Source: Lactuca virosa | Lineage: Eukaryota; Streptophyta; Magnoliopsida; Asterales; Asteraceae | Direction of reading: 5' to 3' | DNA length: 64,000 bases | NCBI GenBank assembly: GCA_928212115.1 | Contig: CAKMRJ010000001.1 | Span: forward strand, 366,590,481-366,654,480 | Part shown: in pieces, positions 9,569-20,983 of the stretch | Layout: every line of letters starts with the position of its first letter | Position numbering within the stretch: the first letter of the stretch is position 1 | Notes under the pieces: generated by a model | What the model was told of the DNA's origin: nothing | The model's input: the letters and a program-made list of their open reading frames with translations, nothing else | Databases searched by the model: none | Program-made: the position numbers and the translations under genes

Positions 9569-12180
9569 TGTAACGTCCCATTTTTCACAACCAAAATTTT
9601 CCATTTTTATTAAGGTAAAACATCCCAATATATAAATTCACTATTAAGAAAACTGTTTATTCAAAATTACATTTTTCAAAATCAGAGTATTATGATGCAT
9701 GGGAAATCCTCATTGTTGCTGATGAGTGTGTACAGTCCCGCCTGCGCCTTCCCATAATCACTGCTGATACCAGAAACAATAAACCACTGGATAAGCATAA
9801 ATCTTAGTGAGTTTCCCCCAAAATACCCCATACGATAAACATACAATCATGCATAATGGCCCACAACCTCCCGGTTGGAATGCCCACGCCCAATCAGTCC
9901 CTTGGACTGGAATGCCAACATGTAATGGGTCCAATCAGCCATCAGACTGGAATACCCAAGATTTGTTGGCCCACCGCCTCATCCCAACCGATCTTCTAGA
10001 GCCTTCGTGCCTACGGCTTATAGTCGGCCCGCACCGGGTTTCTTGGCCTACAACACAAAGTAGGACCACCTCAACCCACCACTACTATATGTCGACATAT
10101 AAATAAACAAGGATCAAATAGGCACATAATACAGGAAAACATCAAACATACAACTCACTACCGTCTACAAGTCCTCTCACACCATACAGTCCTGTTACCA
10201 ACCATCCTCCATGAAATGTGTTACCATAAGTAACCAAGGGTGAGATAGCCACCAGAATAGATGATCCTACTCTAGAGCCACAACCAAACAAGGAACATGA
10301 AAGAAAGCCTAGATCAAGAGTTCTCATGCTATCCTATATGACCATAGACAGTCCCTAGGGCACTCCACCATAGGATAACCGACATGCATAGATAACATAC
10401 GGTTCTACAGATCACTATGGCAACGCAACATACTCGATACCATGATACAAATCTAACAAATCACCACTACATATCAACATACTCGATACCAGGATACAGA
10501 TCTAACAGATCACTACAACATAACAACATACTCGATACTAGGATACAGATCTAACAGATCACAACAACATAACAACATACTCGATACCTGGATACGCATA
10601 TAACAGATCACTACAACATAACAACATACTCGATACCTGGATACACATATAACATATCACTACAACATAACAACATACTAAGTATCAAAAACCAAGGAAT
10701 GCATGAACGTATATATTCAGAGGTGAGATAGCCACCCACACATGTGGTCCTACTCTAGAACCACAACCAAACAAGTAACAGGTAAGAGAGCCTAGACCAA
10801 GAGTCCTCAGTCTATCCTACATGACTATATACAGTCCCTAATGCATCCTTCTACTAACAGATAACCAAAACTAGTGGGCCAACATTGGTGCCCTCGATCC
10901 ACGATACAATGAGGCGAAACTCACCTGAAATGAAGAAACCCGAGAACACCGCGATACGCTCCCTGCTACACTTCTTGCTCCCGCAGATCCACTAACATCA
11001 GAATCAATAAAATCTTAATCACCAATCAAAACCCTCAAGTTTGACCTAAAGCCAAACTTGGTCGAAAAGTCAACGGTCAACAGAGTCAACAGAAGTCAAA
11101 GTCCAAGGTTGGTTGAGTATGCCCCTCCACAGGTCACCTATTCAACAGATAGAGACCAAGGCTAAACTATGGCTCAAAATACCCAAAATACCTATAAGTC
11201 AAGCTTGGTCAACCCTCGTCAAAGTCAGAAAATCAAAAGTCAAACTTGGTCAACGCTGTTGAGTACGGCCATCGTACTCAGCTCGTACGCCCCACGTACA
11301 TGAGGGTCGACCCAATTACGGGCTGGTTGACTCAGTATGTCTGGTGTACATGGGTTATGCCCAGTGTAGCTGCATGTACTCCATTCATCCATTAAGAGCT
11401 TATTCCTTAAGCCCTTATGCTCAAATTCCAGATCCAACCTTAAACTAACATCCTTAACCATAAAGTTTCCAACTTTATGGTCATGCATGGCTAATAAATG
11501 CTTAATGTCCAAAACCCTATGTTCTTAACCCACTAATACCCTTTAACACATGCATGGGCTAAATATCACCTTCAAGATCACATTTTTATGCTTCAAGACA
11601 CTCACAAACGTTTGAAAGGACAACTCAAAAGGATTAGAATACCACATACTCATAATAACAAGCTCATGGGACCAAAATAACCACAAATATAAGGCTAACA
11701 AGATCTAATTGAAATCAACATCAAGTTCAGAACTTTATACCTCCAAAAGATGTCAAAAGATGATGGAATCCTAGATCCAAAGTGTTCCACTCTTCAAGGA
11801 TGATCTTACTTCCAACTTTCTCTTTCAAGGACACCAAAATATACACCAAAGCTCAAAAATACACTTGAGAGGATTAGGTTTGGCTAAGGAATGATTTTCC
11901 ATATGGAGGCAGAAGGTGAATGAGAAATGAGGAGTTAATGTTGTATATATATGGACCAAACCCTAAAAATTAGGGTTTGAGGATCCACCACGTACCCCCT
12001 GTGTATGCGGAGTACGCCCATCGTACTAAGCTCCGCCCAAGTACGCCCAACGTACATAACGTATGCCCAGTATACTAAGTCCTTAGCCAAAATCACCAAA
12101 ATGCCACTAAGGGACAAAATGCAAACAACTATCATACTAAGGGGATTAAAAGATAAATACTTGAAAATCGGGATGTTACA
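9569..12180 (-). mobile_element. 5' LTR of minus-strand gypsy element (2.6 kb)
   Basis: On the plus strand it runs from TGTAACGTCCC to GGGATGTTACA. The adjacent PBS shows it is the 5' LTR of a minus-strand element. It contains a tandem array of five 49-bp units (10426-10670), two copies of the 'tcctactctagagccacaaccaaacaagg' block (near 10263 and 10746), GTACG dyads around 11265-11390 and 12005-12060, and a minus-strand TATA-like run at 11944-11953. The matching 3' LTR is not in the window. Confidence 0.8.
10426..10670. repeat. 49-bp tandem repeat, five units
   Basis: Units start at 10426, 10475, 10524, 10573 and 10622, exactly 49 bp apart. Each begins 'caacatactcgatac' and ends near 'tcactacaacataa'. 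Related, more diverged units occur in the other LTR family at 17097-17215 and 24895-24990. Confidence 0.9.
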
Positions 12181-12697
12181 AATGATAGTCTAGATTCCTC
12201 ACTAATCCTAATGTCTACATCAAGATCTATCATGCAAGGAACAACCAGGTAGGATCATATCAGAGCTGGGGCATGTTTGGTATACAATGTATACTGTGTG
12301 GAAATCCCACTTTAAACACCTCACTAACTCCAGCCTAGACATCATCCCCATAAGTAGATCAATCAATATAATGACTTGAAACTACTAATAAATCTTATTT
12401 TTAGATTCATAACAACGATTTTTGAATATAAATATAAATTACACTAATATAATATTGAGTGTAATTAAACTTACAGAGATTCCCTAGACAAAAGTTCGGG
12501 GATTGCACTGGCAGAATTCCGGCTGGCTAGCTTCAAGATGTTGGACTCTCAGGGACGTCACGGCTTCGCCAAATACTTAAACATAAGGGAAAATAGGCTC
12601 AAAGTTGAGAGAAACTCGATAAAATGTTGTGAATGTCGAATGAGGGGTTGCTGCCTTTTATAGGCATGAATTCGACCTGCACGCCGCGCACCTGACT
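12181..12697 (-). repeat. Older LTR-like host sequence, left of the nested gypsy insertion
   Basis: This stretch and 29243-29528 were contiguous before the 16.5-kb element inserted, as shown by the TGACT duplication. It carries a minus-strand TATAAAAGG at 12654-12662 and no coding frame. The upstream half of the ancient LTR lies on the right side of the insertion. The family is not identified. Confidence 0.55.
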
Positions 12698-12982
12698 TGT
12701 AACATCCCATTTTCACAACCAAAAAATATCATTTTTATTAAGGTAAAACTTCCCAATTTATTAATCTATTAATTAAGAAACCGTTTATTCCGAATTACAT
12801 TTATTAAAAATCAGAGTATTGTAGAAACGTGGAATTCTTCAATGTTGCTGATGAGTGTGTACAATCCCTCCTTTGCTTTCCCGCAATTACTGATGATGCC
12901 TGAAACAATAAACAACTGGATAAGCATAAAGCTTAGTGAGTTTCCCCCAAAATATCACAAACCATACAACCACATAATACCA

Positions 12983-12984
12983 TG

Positions 12985-13049
<65 letters not shown>
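12983..13049. repeat. (TA)n then (CA)n microsatellite, Helitron target
   Basis: About 28 TA dinucleotides are followed by a short (CA)n run. The Helitron 3' end abuts it with the A/T junction expected for Helitron insertion. Confidence 0.9.
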
Positions 13050-13052
<3 letters not shown>

Positions 13053-13731
13053 GCCGTTTAACCGCGCCAAGCGACGGGTGCAAATAGTTTTTCAAAAATT
13101 TGTTTCTAGAGGAGATTAGTTCTTTACGGCCCATATCCAATATATTGTTGAATTTATTAACGGACCAAGATAAACAATGAGAGTAGTACACGACACAACC
13201 ATTTGTTTAACTTATAATTACTTTATTTTCTCTTCTTAATACATTTTTAATTAATATTAATCCATTTCAATAAAAACATAATTCATAAAAAATTATAAAC
13301 CAATAGTGCTATCGTTTTTTATTCTCTTGTCAAAAGCACAAACAACCAATTATGTCAAAAGCACAAACAACCATTTATCAAAGAAATATGCATGAACAAA
13401 TTAATCGCCAAATGGGTAGGCAACTTGAAAGACCATAATATTGTATTAGATTTCATCAGTGATACGATTTATAGAAATGTCTCTACAAATCAAATATTTA
13501 GTTCACATGAAAAAAAGCATATTAAAAAAACCTCTATCTAAACACCTTGTTTTATACGCAATTTATCTACATATCATTTAAGAAACAAAACTATTAGACA
13601 TCTTTAACATCAAAATATTGAAAAAACAACTCGTTTATTATTCCACATTTTCTTGGGAATTACTTATTTTCTAAGTGGATGTCAAATTAAAAATCACATA
13701 TGATATAACTTTACATTCTTTCCCACCTTAC

Positions 13732-13807
13732 CGATGATGTACTTTATGACATCATTTGCAAGATTCATGCTAGACTCAATAAGGGTAGGCACCACCATTT
13801 TCTTTAC
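13732..13807 (-). pseudogene. Possible captured exon of unknown gene
   Basis: A minus-strand open stretch of 25 codons is bounded by an acceptor-like TAG and a donor-like GTAAGG. It includes 'MVVPTLIESSMNLANDVIKY'. The hydrophobic/helical character loosely recalls the N-terminus of a CC-type NLR, but one exon is too little to assign. No flanking exon was recognised. Confidence 0.25.
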
Positions 13808-13996
13808 CTACATGTGACACAATAATCAATTAAGGTTACTTTCACCCATACAAATAGTAGCAGACGTCAAAGAAAGAATTCGGAAGTTTTCTAGACACAT
13901 TAAATACAATGAAGATATTTGTGAGGGTATCCTAGTAATTTCCCCTGATTTACTCATTAAAAAGAATTATATTCAATGTTAAAACTTGTCGTGTGT

Positions 13997-14021
13997 GGGG
14001 GGGGGGGGGGGGGGGGGGGGG
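13997..14021 (+). repeat. Uninterrupted 25-G homopolymer
   Basis: A run of 25 G follows 'gtgtgt' within the Helitron. It may be a G-quadruplex-forming tract, and its exact length is uncertain in any assembly. Confidence 0.9.
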
Positions 14022-14749
14022 ATGTGACTATTTTAGTTTTTGGGAATTACTTCTTCTCTTTCAATGTAAAAATTATAATAAATCATTGAAAATTAAATAG
14101 ACTGGTAGAAAATTTGATGAATTATCTTGGGTTTACCTATTGGAAGCCAAATACACAAGCACTATGACCTTTGAACATGCTTAAGGAACGCCTGATGATG
14201 AAATTGATCCAACATCTTTCTATGTAAAAAAATAAAATACAAATCATAATATCTGTAAGTTCCTAGATAACAATGTAATACAACAGGATTTCTATCAGAA
14301 CATTACCTTCATCTTCTTCTCGTTATATATCTTACAGTTAACTTTATCTTTAGTGGAAGCTCGTTGCTAGAACATGAATATGAACATTAGAAAAAGATTT
14401 AAAAAAAAGTCAAGATTCAAATGGATGAACAAGTCTAACCTGAAATGGACATGGAATAAGTTGGGTGTTTTCAAACCTGGAATACTCTAATTCATGCTGC
14501 CATCTAACCAAACAGGAAATTTGGATATTTTTTCTATAACTTTTGGTAAATTGAATTCCATTGTTATATCTTCTGATCTACCCATTTATAACAACATAAT
14601 TTGATTTCTTCAAAATCTAAAGATTCAAAACTAAAGGCTTAGATAGAAAGAAACAAAAGTATGATGATGTAATAAACAAATCAACAAAAATATATTGTTG
14701 TTTCTTACATTAAATAAGAGGGATAAATGCAAGAAATAGAAACATACTT

Positions 14750-15655
14750 TTATCCCGCTTCACACACAAGCAACCCCTGCAATTAATACAACAATATTTA
14801 TTCAATTTGAAATTTTTTTTTGGAATATGGAAACTCGAACAAATATTTTAGCAACTTACAATGACCACCATAGGTGCAAACGACTTTGAATCTTTTTGCT
14901 CTTTTGGGATTTCAGGAAACTTAACCTTATGAACTCGAAACCTAATCTGCAATAAAACAACAAATATTTTATAAATTAATTGTAAGGTCTCAAAGTACAA
15001 TGTATAATAATGAAAGGAAGGGATATAGACTTGGTTAAAAGATACTGAACCTCATCATATCCATCTATGAGATATTCTGCTTGCTCTTCCTTATATGTCC
15101 ATATCCATTTAACTTGGTTCCTAATGATAAAAAGGTCACAGAAATTTATTAACCCTAAATAACATAATTGAAAATTTTAAATTTTAAAATTGACAACTCA
15201 CTTGTTTTGTTTTCTTAGTCAGGTTCAGCACGGATAGGACTTGGCAGCAGCAACTTTGGTATGTATATATCATCAAAAAATCCAACTGATACTGCAATTT
15301 ATGACATAAACATGATTATTATTTTTTATAGTATATTTAAAAAAATATGCTCTGTGTGTGTGTGTGTTTTTATATATAAAAAAAATTTACAACGTAAACC
15401 ATCAGTGTTAGATTCTTTAAGTTTTGCAGATATAATTTCTCCTACAAAGGGCTGAAATACTATAAGCCTGAATTTTACCTGCCAAAAAAGGTCAATAATA
15501 TTAAAATATTATTTATAACCAGAAATATTAAGAGATAGAAGTCAAAAGTTAAGACATACTGTGTAGGTTGGAGCACCCTCATTGGCAAAGATAAAACCAC
15601 AATCAATTGGCTGAATATCATAAACAGATATGCAAAGTCCTAAATCTTTGATTAT
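14750..15655 (-). pseudogene. RPC8: Captured fragment of RNA polymerase III subunit RPC8 (RPB7/RPC25 family)
   Basis: Six minus-strand exons can be read: 15655-15560, 15478-15391, 15291-15202, 15120-15051, 14946-14860 and 14776-14750. Introns are GT-AG. They encode family landmarks in order: 'GLCISVYDIQPID', 'VKFRLIVFQPFVGEII', 'LSVGFFDDIYIP', 'WIWTYKEEQ', 'IRFRVHKVKF' and 'FAPMVV'. In intact genes this subunit pairs with RPC9 (Rpb4-like) to form the Pol III stalk. Here the N-terminal 40 or so residues are missing. Exon 3 carries an in-frame TAA (15215-15217) and is one base out of phase with exon 4, as expected from a single-base deletion. The C-terminal acidic tail is replaced by eight residues and a stop. 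It lies inside a Helitron, in the Helitron's own orientation, so a captured, broken copy is most likely. Confidence 0.85.
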
Positions 15656-16063
15656 CTGTTAACAATTAAAAATTGTTCGGTTTTTGTATGTGTAACAAAC
15701 AAACAAACACACAGTTAAAGAGAGACTCAATGTCCTTCCTGTAGATCATAAAATTGAAACTGAAGCTCATGACAGACATTGAACAGACCTGGAAACAAAT
15801 GATCTGCAAAATTTCAGAAAAATCAACGATATGAAAGGGGATACGTTTAGAAAGACCAAGATGAGCATCAAATGGCTAGTTTGTTCAATATTTCCAGAGA
15901 CATTAGAAAAAAAACCCAAAAAAACAAAAAAGAAAGAAGCATGACTTGTTAAAAAGTTAAAGCAGCAAGAACTAACACCAATGATAGATCGTTAGACATT
16001 CTTCGGAAGGTTTGCTGCAGATTTTCGAGACTATTAGTAAATCAAACATGTTATAAATATTTC

Positions 16064-16411
16064 TTAAGAAAAAAACATAAACCACACCTGTATTTGAGCC
16101 CTAGCACGTGAAATCGAAAAACACATGTTAACATACACAAAGTACGAACATAAAGAAACTCTTGAATAACCCACCTCGATCTGCTTTATACTGTGAGATG
16201 TCCGGTGGCGATGGTGGAGCCACTTTAGGGTTAGGGGTTCCGGTGTGCGATGTTGGCGTTGATAGAAGCGGACGGCAGATGCCAGTGAAGGTAATGACAA
16301 CATCAGGAGGTTGGTGGTAACCGAGGCTACGGGAGATTGAAGAGAGTAAGGAGGGAGACGGAAGATACTTGGGAGAAATGACGGCTGATGGAAAATATTA
16401 GGGTTTTCCAA
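16064..16411 (-). other. Open stretch near Helitron 5' end, unrecognised
   Basis: A 115-codon minus-strand frame (starts MENPNIFHQ, Ser/Pro/Leu-rich) looks more like 5' untranslated or chance sequence than a domain. It could be the promoter/first-exon part of a captured gene. A donor-like CAG/GTGTGG occurs near 16088. No homology is recognised. Confidence 0.2.
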
Positions 16412-19046
16412 ACATCTAGACAGAGGAGAAGCTAAGACCGTAAGTCACGATGACATGCGTGTATATACGCTTACATTGTAAGCTTAATAGGATTGTGCAT
16501 GGTGTTATAAGAGTTATACCTCTTAATTTTCAAGAAATAGGCAATATGTTTAATAATATAGTAAATATATAGTTTGCCATGGACTCCCTCCATGGTCTTT
16601 AACTGGTATGCCATGGGATCCCCCCATGGTCTAATAACCAAGTGTCATGGGCTCCCCCATGGTCTTTACCTGGAATGACATGGGTTTCCCCCATGGTCCT
16701 TCACATAATTCATTACATGCTAACTAGCAACACTATTGCACATCAACTATTAAGACCACATATCAAGTAATGGGCCGGCATTGGTGCCTTCGACCCATGG
16801 GTATAATGAAAAGACTCACTACCGCCTACTAGTCCTCTCACAACATACAATCCCGCTACTAGCTAACCCCCACAGAATGTGTAACCATAAGTAAGCAGAG
16901 GTGAGATAGCCACCCGAACATATGGTCCTACTATAGAGTCACAACCAAACAAGGAACATGCAAGAGAGTCTAGACCAAGATTTCTCACGCTACCCTACAT
17001 GACCACAGACAATCCCTAAAGGCACTCCAGAGATGATAACCAGCAAGCACATATAAATACAACCCTATAGATTATTATAACAAAGCAACCTACTCAATTC
17101 CAGGAGACAAATCTAACAGATCACCACAACATAGCAACATACTCGATATCAAAATACAAATCTGGTAAATCACTACAGCATAGCAACATACTCAATACTA
17201 GAACACAGATATAACAGATCCATAAGACATCCCTCTACTATTATCAAATAACCAAAACTAGTGGGCTGACATTGGTGCCTTCGACCCACGGGTATAGTGA
17301 GGCGAAACTCACCTCGATATACGCATAGATAACCATTGTAGCAATGAAGAACTCTACTAGCTGCAACTCATTTCCAATCACCTACAGGAAGATACTTGAG
17401 TCAACACCTGATCACATGTCATAGTCACTTGCAATAGTGACCACCTCACATGAAATGACGATTAGGGTTTCACATAAAATGATAACTAGGGTTAGTGTTC
17501 CACACTAACCCCTTAAGAACTTAATCCGTTAAGTCCAGTATTGCATTAAGTTAATTGTAGAGAATTATTAAGTATTATTTCAAGTTTAATTAATAGTTTT
17601 AACGCGGGTCCCGACCAACTCCAAAACTAGGGTTTCATGACATTAGGGTTTTCTAAACCCTAATTAGGGTTTCCAACCCAAATACTAGCCAACTAGGTTC
17701 TAGGTTATGCATTTAAGTTAATTAGTGTTTAATAAGTTGGGCACCGCCCATTACCACCTCGGGCGGTGGTGGTCAACGGTGGTTCACGGCGGCAGCCACC
17801 ACCTCACGGTGGTGGTGATGGTTTAAGTCAAAACAATATCAAAAGCATCCCAAACATTGGTCCAATCACACTCATATGCACACAACCACCGGAGATGGTG
17901 GCTAGTAGTGGAAAAACGGCGACAGAAGGTGACAGCCACCACCTCATGGTGGTGGTGACGATTCTCTTTGATTTTCTCCAGCCAAGAACACCCATACAAC
18001 ATCTCATCAAAAGGAAACGTACACACACAAAATAACACACACAGCCACCACGTGGTGGCAGACGGTGGTCGGAGATGACAGCCACCACCTCATGGTGGTG
18101 GTGGTGGGTTCTCCTTTGATTCCCGGTCAAGCAAACACACACACACGAATTGCACTGGAATACGCACACCTACACACGAAAATACATACAACACAGCCGC
18201 TCACGTGGTGGAAGACGGCAGCCGAAAAATGCAGCAAAAGGAGCAGCCGCTCGGAGCGGAGGTGGCGACGGGACTCGAAGAAATGGCAGAAGAAGCGAAG
18301 GGAATGAAGGGTTGTGCCATTACCATAGAAGTAGATGCAACAGCGGACATAAAATCGTCGTCTTTGCTATCGCCGGTAACAACAGCATGCAAGGTTGGGT
18401 TCGGGGTTTCCGAATTCGTCGGCAACGGGTGCAACAGCGGGGTGCTCAATCGTTCAAGGCGGCGTCAAGGAAGGGGGTGGCGACGGCTGGACGTTGGAGA
18501 TACAAGGTGGCGGATGAATAGTAATTAGGGTTAGGGTTTGAGATGGTATGGGTGTTATATGAGATGAAGGGAAGGGATGGGTGACGGGTTTCATGTCCTC
18601 GCCTCAATTCTCAAACTTGTGACCCATTTTTACATTTTTGGCCCCTCCCCCCTCAATTATTTTCAATTCGAGTCCAATATTCACACTCTAGCCCCTTGAC
18701 ACTAAAAATCCTTTCAACACAAGTCCAAAAATTACCAATCAATCCCTAGCATCCAAAAATATATTCATAACTAGTTCGAAAGTTGCATTGTAACCCCCAT
18801 TGTCAAAAAAAATACTACTTTTAACTACCTGATTTCCATAATTTATTACATTTAACTCCTGCGTTAATACACTAATAATTTATTACGGATTCACGACCAA
18901 TATAAAATATAAGAATATAAAATATAAATAAAAATAAAAATATAAAAATACATTTCGGGGGTTTTAGGGCTTCTCATTTATTTATTTATTCATTCATTTA
19001 TTTACTTATTTTATTTTATTTATTTTGTTTTATACGGAATGTTACA

Positions 19047-19060
19047 ACTCTCCCCCACTT
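19047..19060 (-). other. Polypurine tract of the gag-only element
   Basis: The minus strand reads AAGTGGGGGAGAGT directly before the LTR start TGTAACATTCCG. A second similar tract lies at about 19568-19583, suggesting a duplication or deletion in the 3' internal region. Confidence 0.8.
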
Positions 19061-19859
19061 AAATTAGATTTCGTCATCGAAATCAGCTCTCGCCTCTACT
19101 TCATCATGATGCACTCTCCCACAACAACCAATATGTACGTAAATCTGCAGAGTTAATCGGTTCCATAGCCTTTCGGCGAAACGCCGACACTCTAATCTCG
19201 ACACCAAAAAGGGCATCATCGCAATGAAAACTATCTGATCTCATCATGAACTGAACCACATTCTTATTCTGCTCCGACAGCCCAACTGAGCTATCTACTA
19301 CCAACACTCGGGCTCACCCCCGATCAGACGATACTAGACAAGCAAACCCTCATTCTGAGCTCCTAACACCCTAGGGTCTAAGAACATTCACGCCCTACAG
19401 ATGCTAGCACAGCTAACACTAATACAAATCAAAGGGAAAATCCAATAGTTGACAATGATCTTGCCGCGAAACCAGGAGATTTAGCAGTTGCGCAGAATTC
19501 TGGAACCTAGAGAAATCCGAAAGAGAACTGAATCTTGGCTAAGAGTATTCCTGATGCGAGGTTCCACTCTCCCCCACTTGAAATATGCTAGATACTGAGA
19601 ATTTCATAGTCCTTCGGTACCCCGACTAACTCGAACTCTATTCCTTAAAGCCAATCATTGATATCCTCATACACGGTAAGATCTGAATCCATACATCATT
19701 CATACATTCCAAAACACATATGATCGAGGAAAAAGACAATTAATCCATTCATAATAAGAATTCAATCATAATAGAGCTAATAAGATAATTCCTTTTAACT
19801 GATCTTCCAAAATTACAACTGAAAATTGAAACACAAACAAAATTACTAATAACTAGAAG
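19061..19859 (-). mobile_element. Non-coding 3' internal region of the gag-only element
   Basis: No pol-like frame is seen. Short open stretches are unrelated to protease, RT or integrase. Pol has been lost between gag and the 3' polypurine tract. Confidence 0.6.
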
Positions 19860-20983
19860 AACTGCTAAATAAAAGAACTGCCAACTCAAATCTCAGTCCT
19901 CGGGACCCCGACGGTCCCCTAACGACCATCAGGTAACTGCCAAGCTAAGGGCGTAGGATCCAACACCTCACTGAGAAAAGGACAATGAGCTCTAATGTGG
20001 CCTTCCTGATCGCAATGAAAACAAACTCGCACACTCCGCCTGCAGTCTCTTCCAAATGACCCTCCTCATCACATCGACGACATGTAACAGATTTGCGCCT
20101 CCCTCTAACTGATCCTGGACTATGGATGGGGACTTGAACCGCTTTTCTGCAGGACGGGACTGATCCGGAGCCTGACACTGCTCCCTCACCTGGGTCTCTA
20201 TCTCAATCTCTCGCCTCCTCGCGACATCCTGAAGCTCAGCAAGAGAAGAGAACCATAGCGCTTGATGGACACGAACTGTCGAATATCCGTCCTTGAGCAT
20301 GCTCAAATACCGAGTCATCTAAGCCTGATCTGAAGCAGCAAACTCAGGACTGAACAAAGCCCTCTCAGTAAACATCTTGATGATCTTCGTCACTGACTCG
20401 GTCGTCTGTCTCAGATCCATATACTCCTGGGTCAGTCTCTCCCTCTCTACCAGGGGAACATACCTCGCACGGAACATCTCTGAGAACTGTTCCCAAGTCA
20501 TCGCGGCCCTCTGCTCAGGAGTACAAGAACTAGTCACCAGTCTCCACCAATCTCTTACCCCCAACCTGAGAAGCTTCAGGGTGCACTTGACCTTCTGGTC
20601 ATCTGGACAAGAACACATGAAGAAACAACCCTCCACGTCAGAAATCCATCTCATCTCCATGATCGGGTCTGAGGCCCCATCAAAATATAGGGGCTTCGTA
20701 CAATCGAAGTCCCGATACTGGAAATCTCTTTCTCTCCTCGAGGCCCAAAGGCAGCAACAACCGCGGTGGCTGCAACAACAACAACCTCAGAAAGTGTAGC
20801 ATATCGGTCATCGAAGTACTCCATCATAGCGGCCTTGACAAGCCTAACCAGCTCCGGTATCTGTCCCCGTACAAAAGAAACAACTTCCTCACGAATGATC
20901 TCCCTAACTCAGTCCTCTGTTAATCCTGGCCCATCATGGCCTCTAGTTTCGGCTCCTGATCCTGAATCTCCAATAACCGCCAT
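19860..20983 (-). pseudogene. Gypsy gag with degenerate zinc knuckle
   Basis: The minus-strand reading starts at an ATG (20983, 'MAVIGDSGSGAE') and continues through the gag core near 20660-20319 ('WWRLVTSSC', 'WEQFSEMFRARYVPLVERE', 'LRQTTESVTKI'). It then passes into a Gln/Arg-rich linker and a knuckle-like 'CRRCDEEGH' at about 20075. Stops and frame changes interrupt it at least at about 20900 and 20319, and the second half of the CCHC is degraded. Gag would package element RNA into cytoplasmic virus-like particles. This copy is probably inactive. Confidence 0.75.

Larger units (their letters stand above)
13050..16565 (-). mobile_element. Non-autonomous Helitron carrying captured gene fragments
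   Basis: On the minus strand the element ends in CTAG (13050-13053) followed by T. A GC-rich hairpin lies just upstream (plus-strand 13062-13077, CCGCGC..GCG(A)CGG), as is typical of plant Helitrons. The opposite end begins TTTACTATATTATTAAAC, close to the plant Helitron 5' consensus, but with TT where TC is expected. It sits between A and T in the TA tract of an LTR, and the sister LTR gives the empty site. No Rep/helicase is encoded. Its cargo is a multi-exon RPC8 fragment (14750-15655), a possible further exon (13732-13807) and an open stretch near the 5' end. Confidence 0.75.
12698..19046 (-). mobile_element. 3' LTR of the gag-only element, split by a Helitron
   Basis: LTR sequence occupies 12698-13049 and 16566-19046, with the Helitron 13050-16565 between them. 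The right-hand LTR copy (24102 onward) shows the uninterrupted arrangement across the (TA)n tract. It includes a 'ccatggtctt' hairpin array (16578-16700), repeated CCACCACCT..GGTGGTGG hairpins (17796, 17938, 18083) and A/T-rich 5' sequence before TGTAACATTCCG on the minus strand. Overlapping Arg/Gly-rich open stretches around 18065-18530 are not conserved as frames in the other copy and are not called as genes. Confidence 0.75.

Noticed and set aside
10426..10670. Regular short repeats, considered as a CRISPR-like array
   Set aside because: Units are directly tandem with no unique spacers, and the sequence is a plant LTR.
12842..13191. Frames with (Tyr-Ile)n runs
   Set aside because: Translation of the TA microsatellite. 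The same applies at 24286-24471 and 49871-50062.
15733..15803. Exon-like stretch reading 'HLFPGLFNVCHELQFQFYDLQ'-type sequence on the minus strand
   Set aside because: An acceptor is plausible but no good donor follows, and I recognise no family. It is not needed to explain the RPC8 fragment.
18065..18530. Overlapping open frames with Arg/Gly/Ser-rich products in the gag-only LTR
   Set aside because: They derive from the CCACC/GGTGG repeats and LTR sequence. The sister LTR at 26138 onward does not keep the same frame to the end, and no domain is visible.
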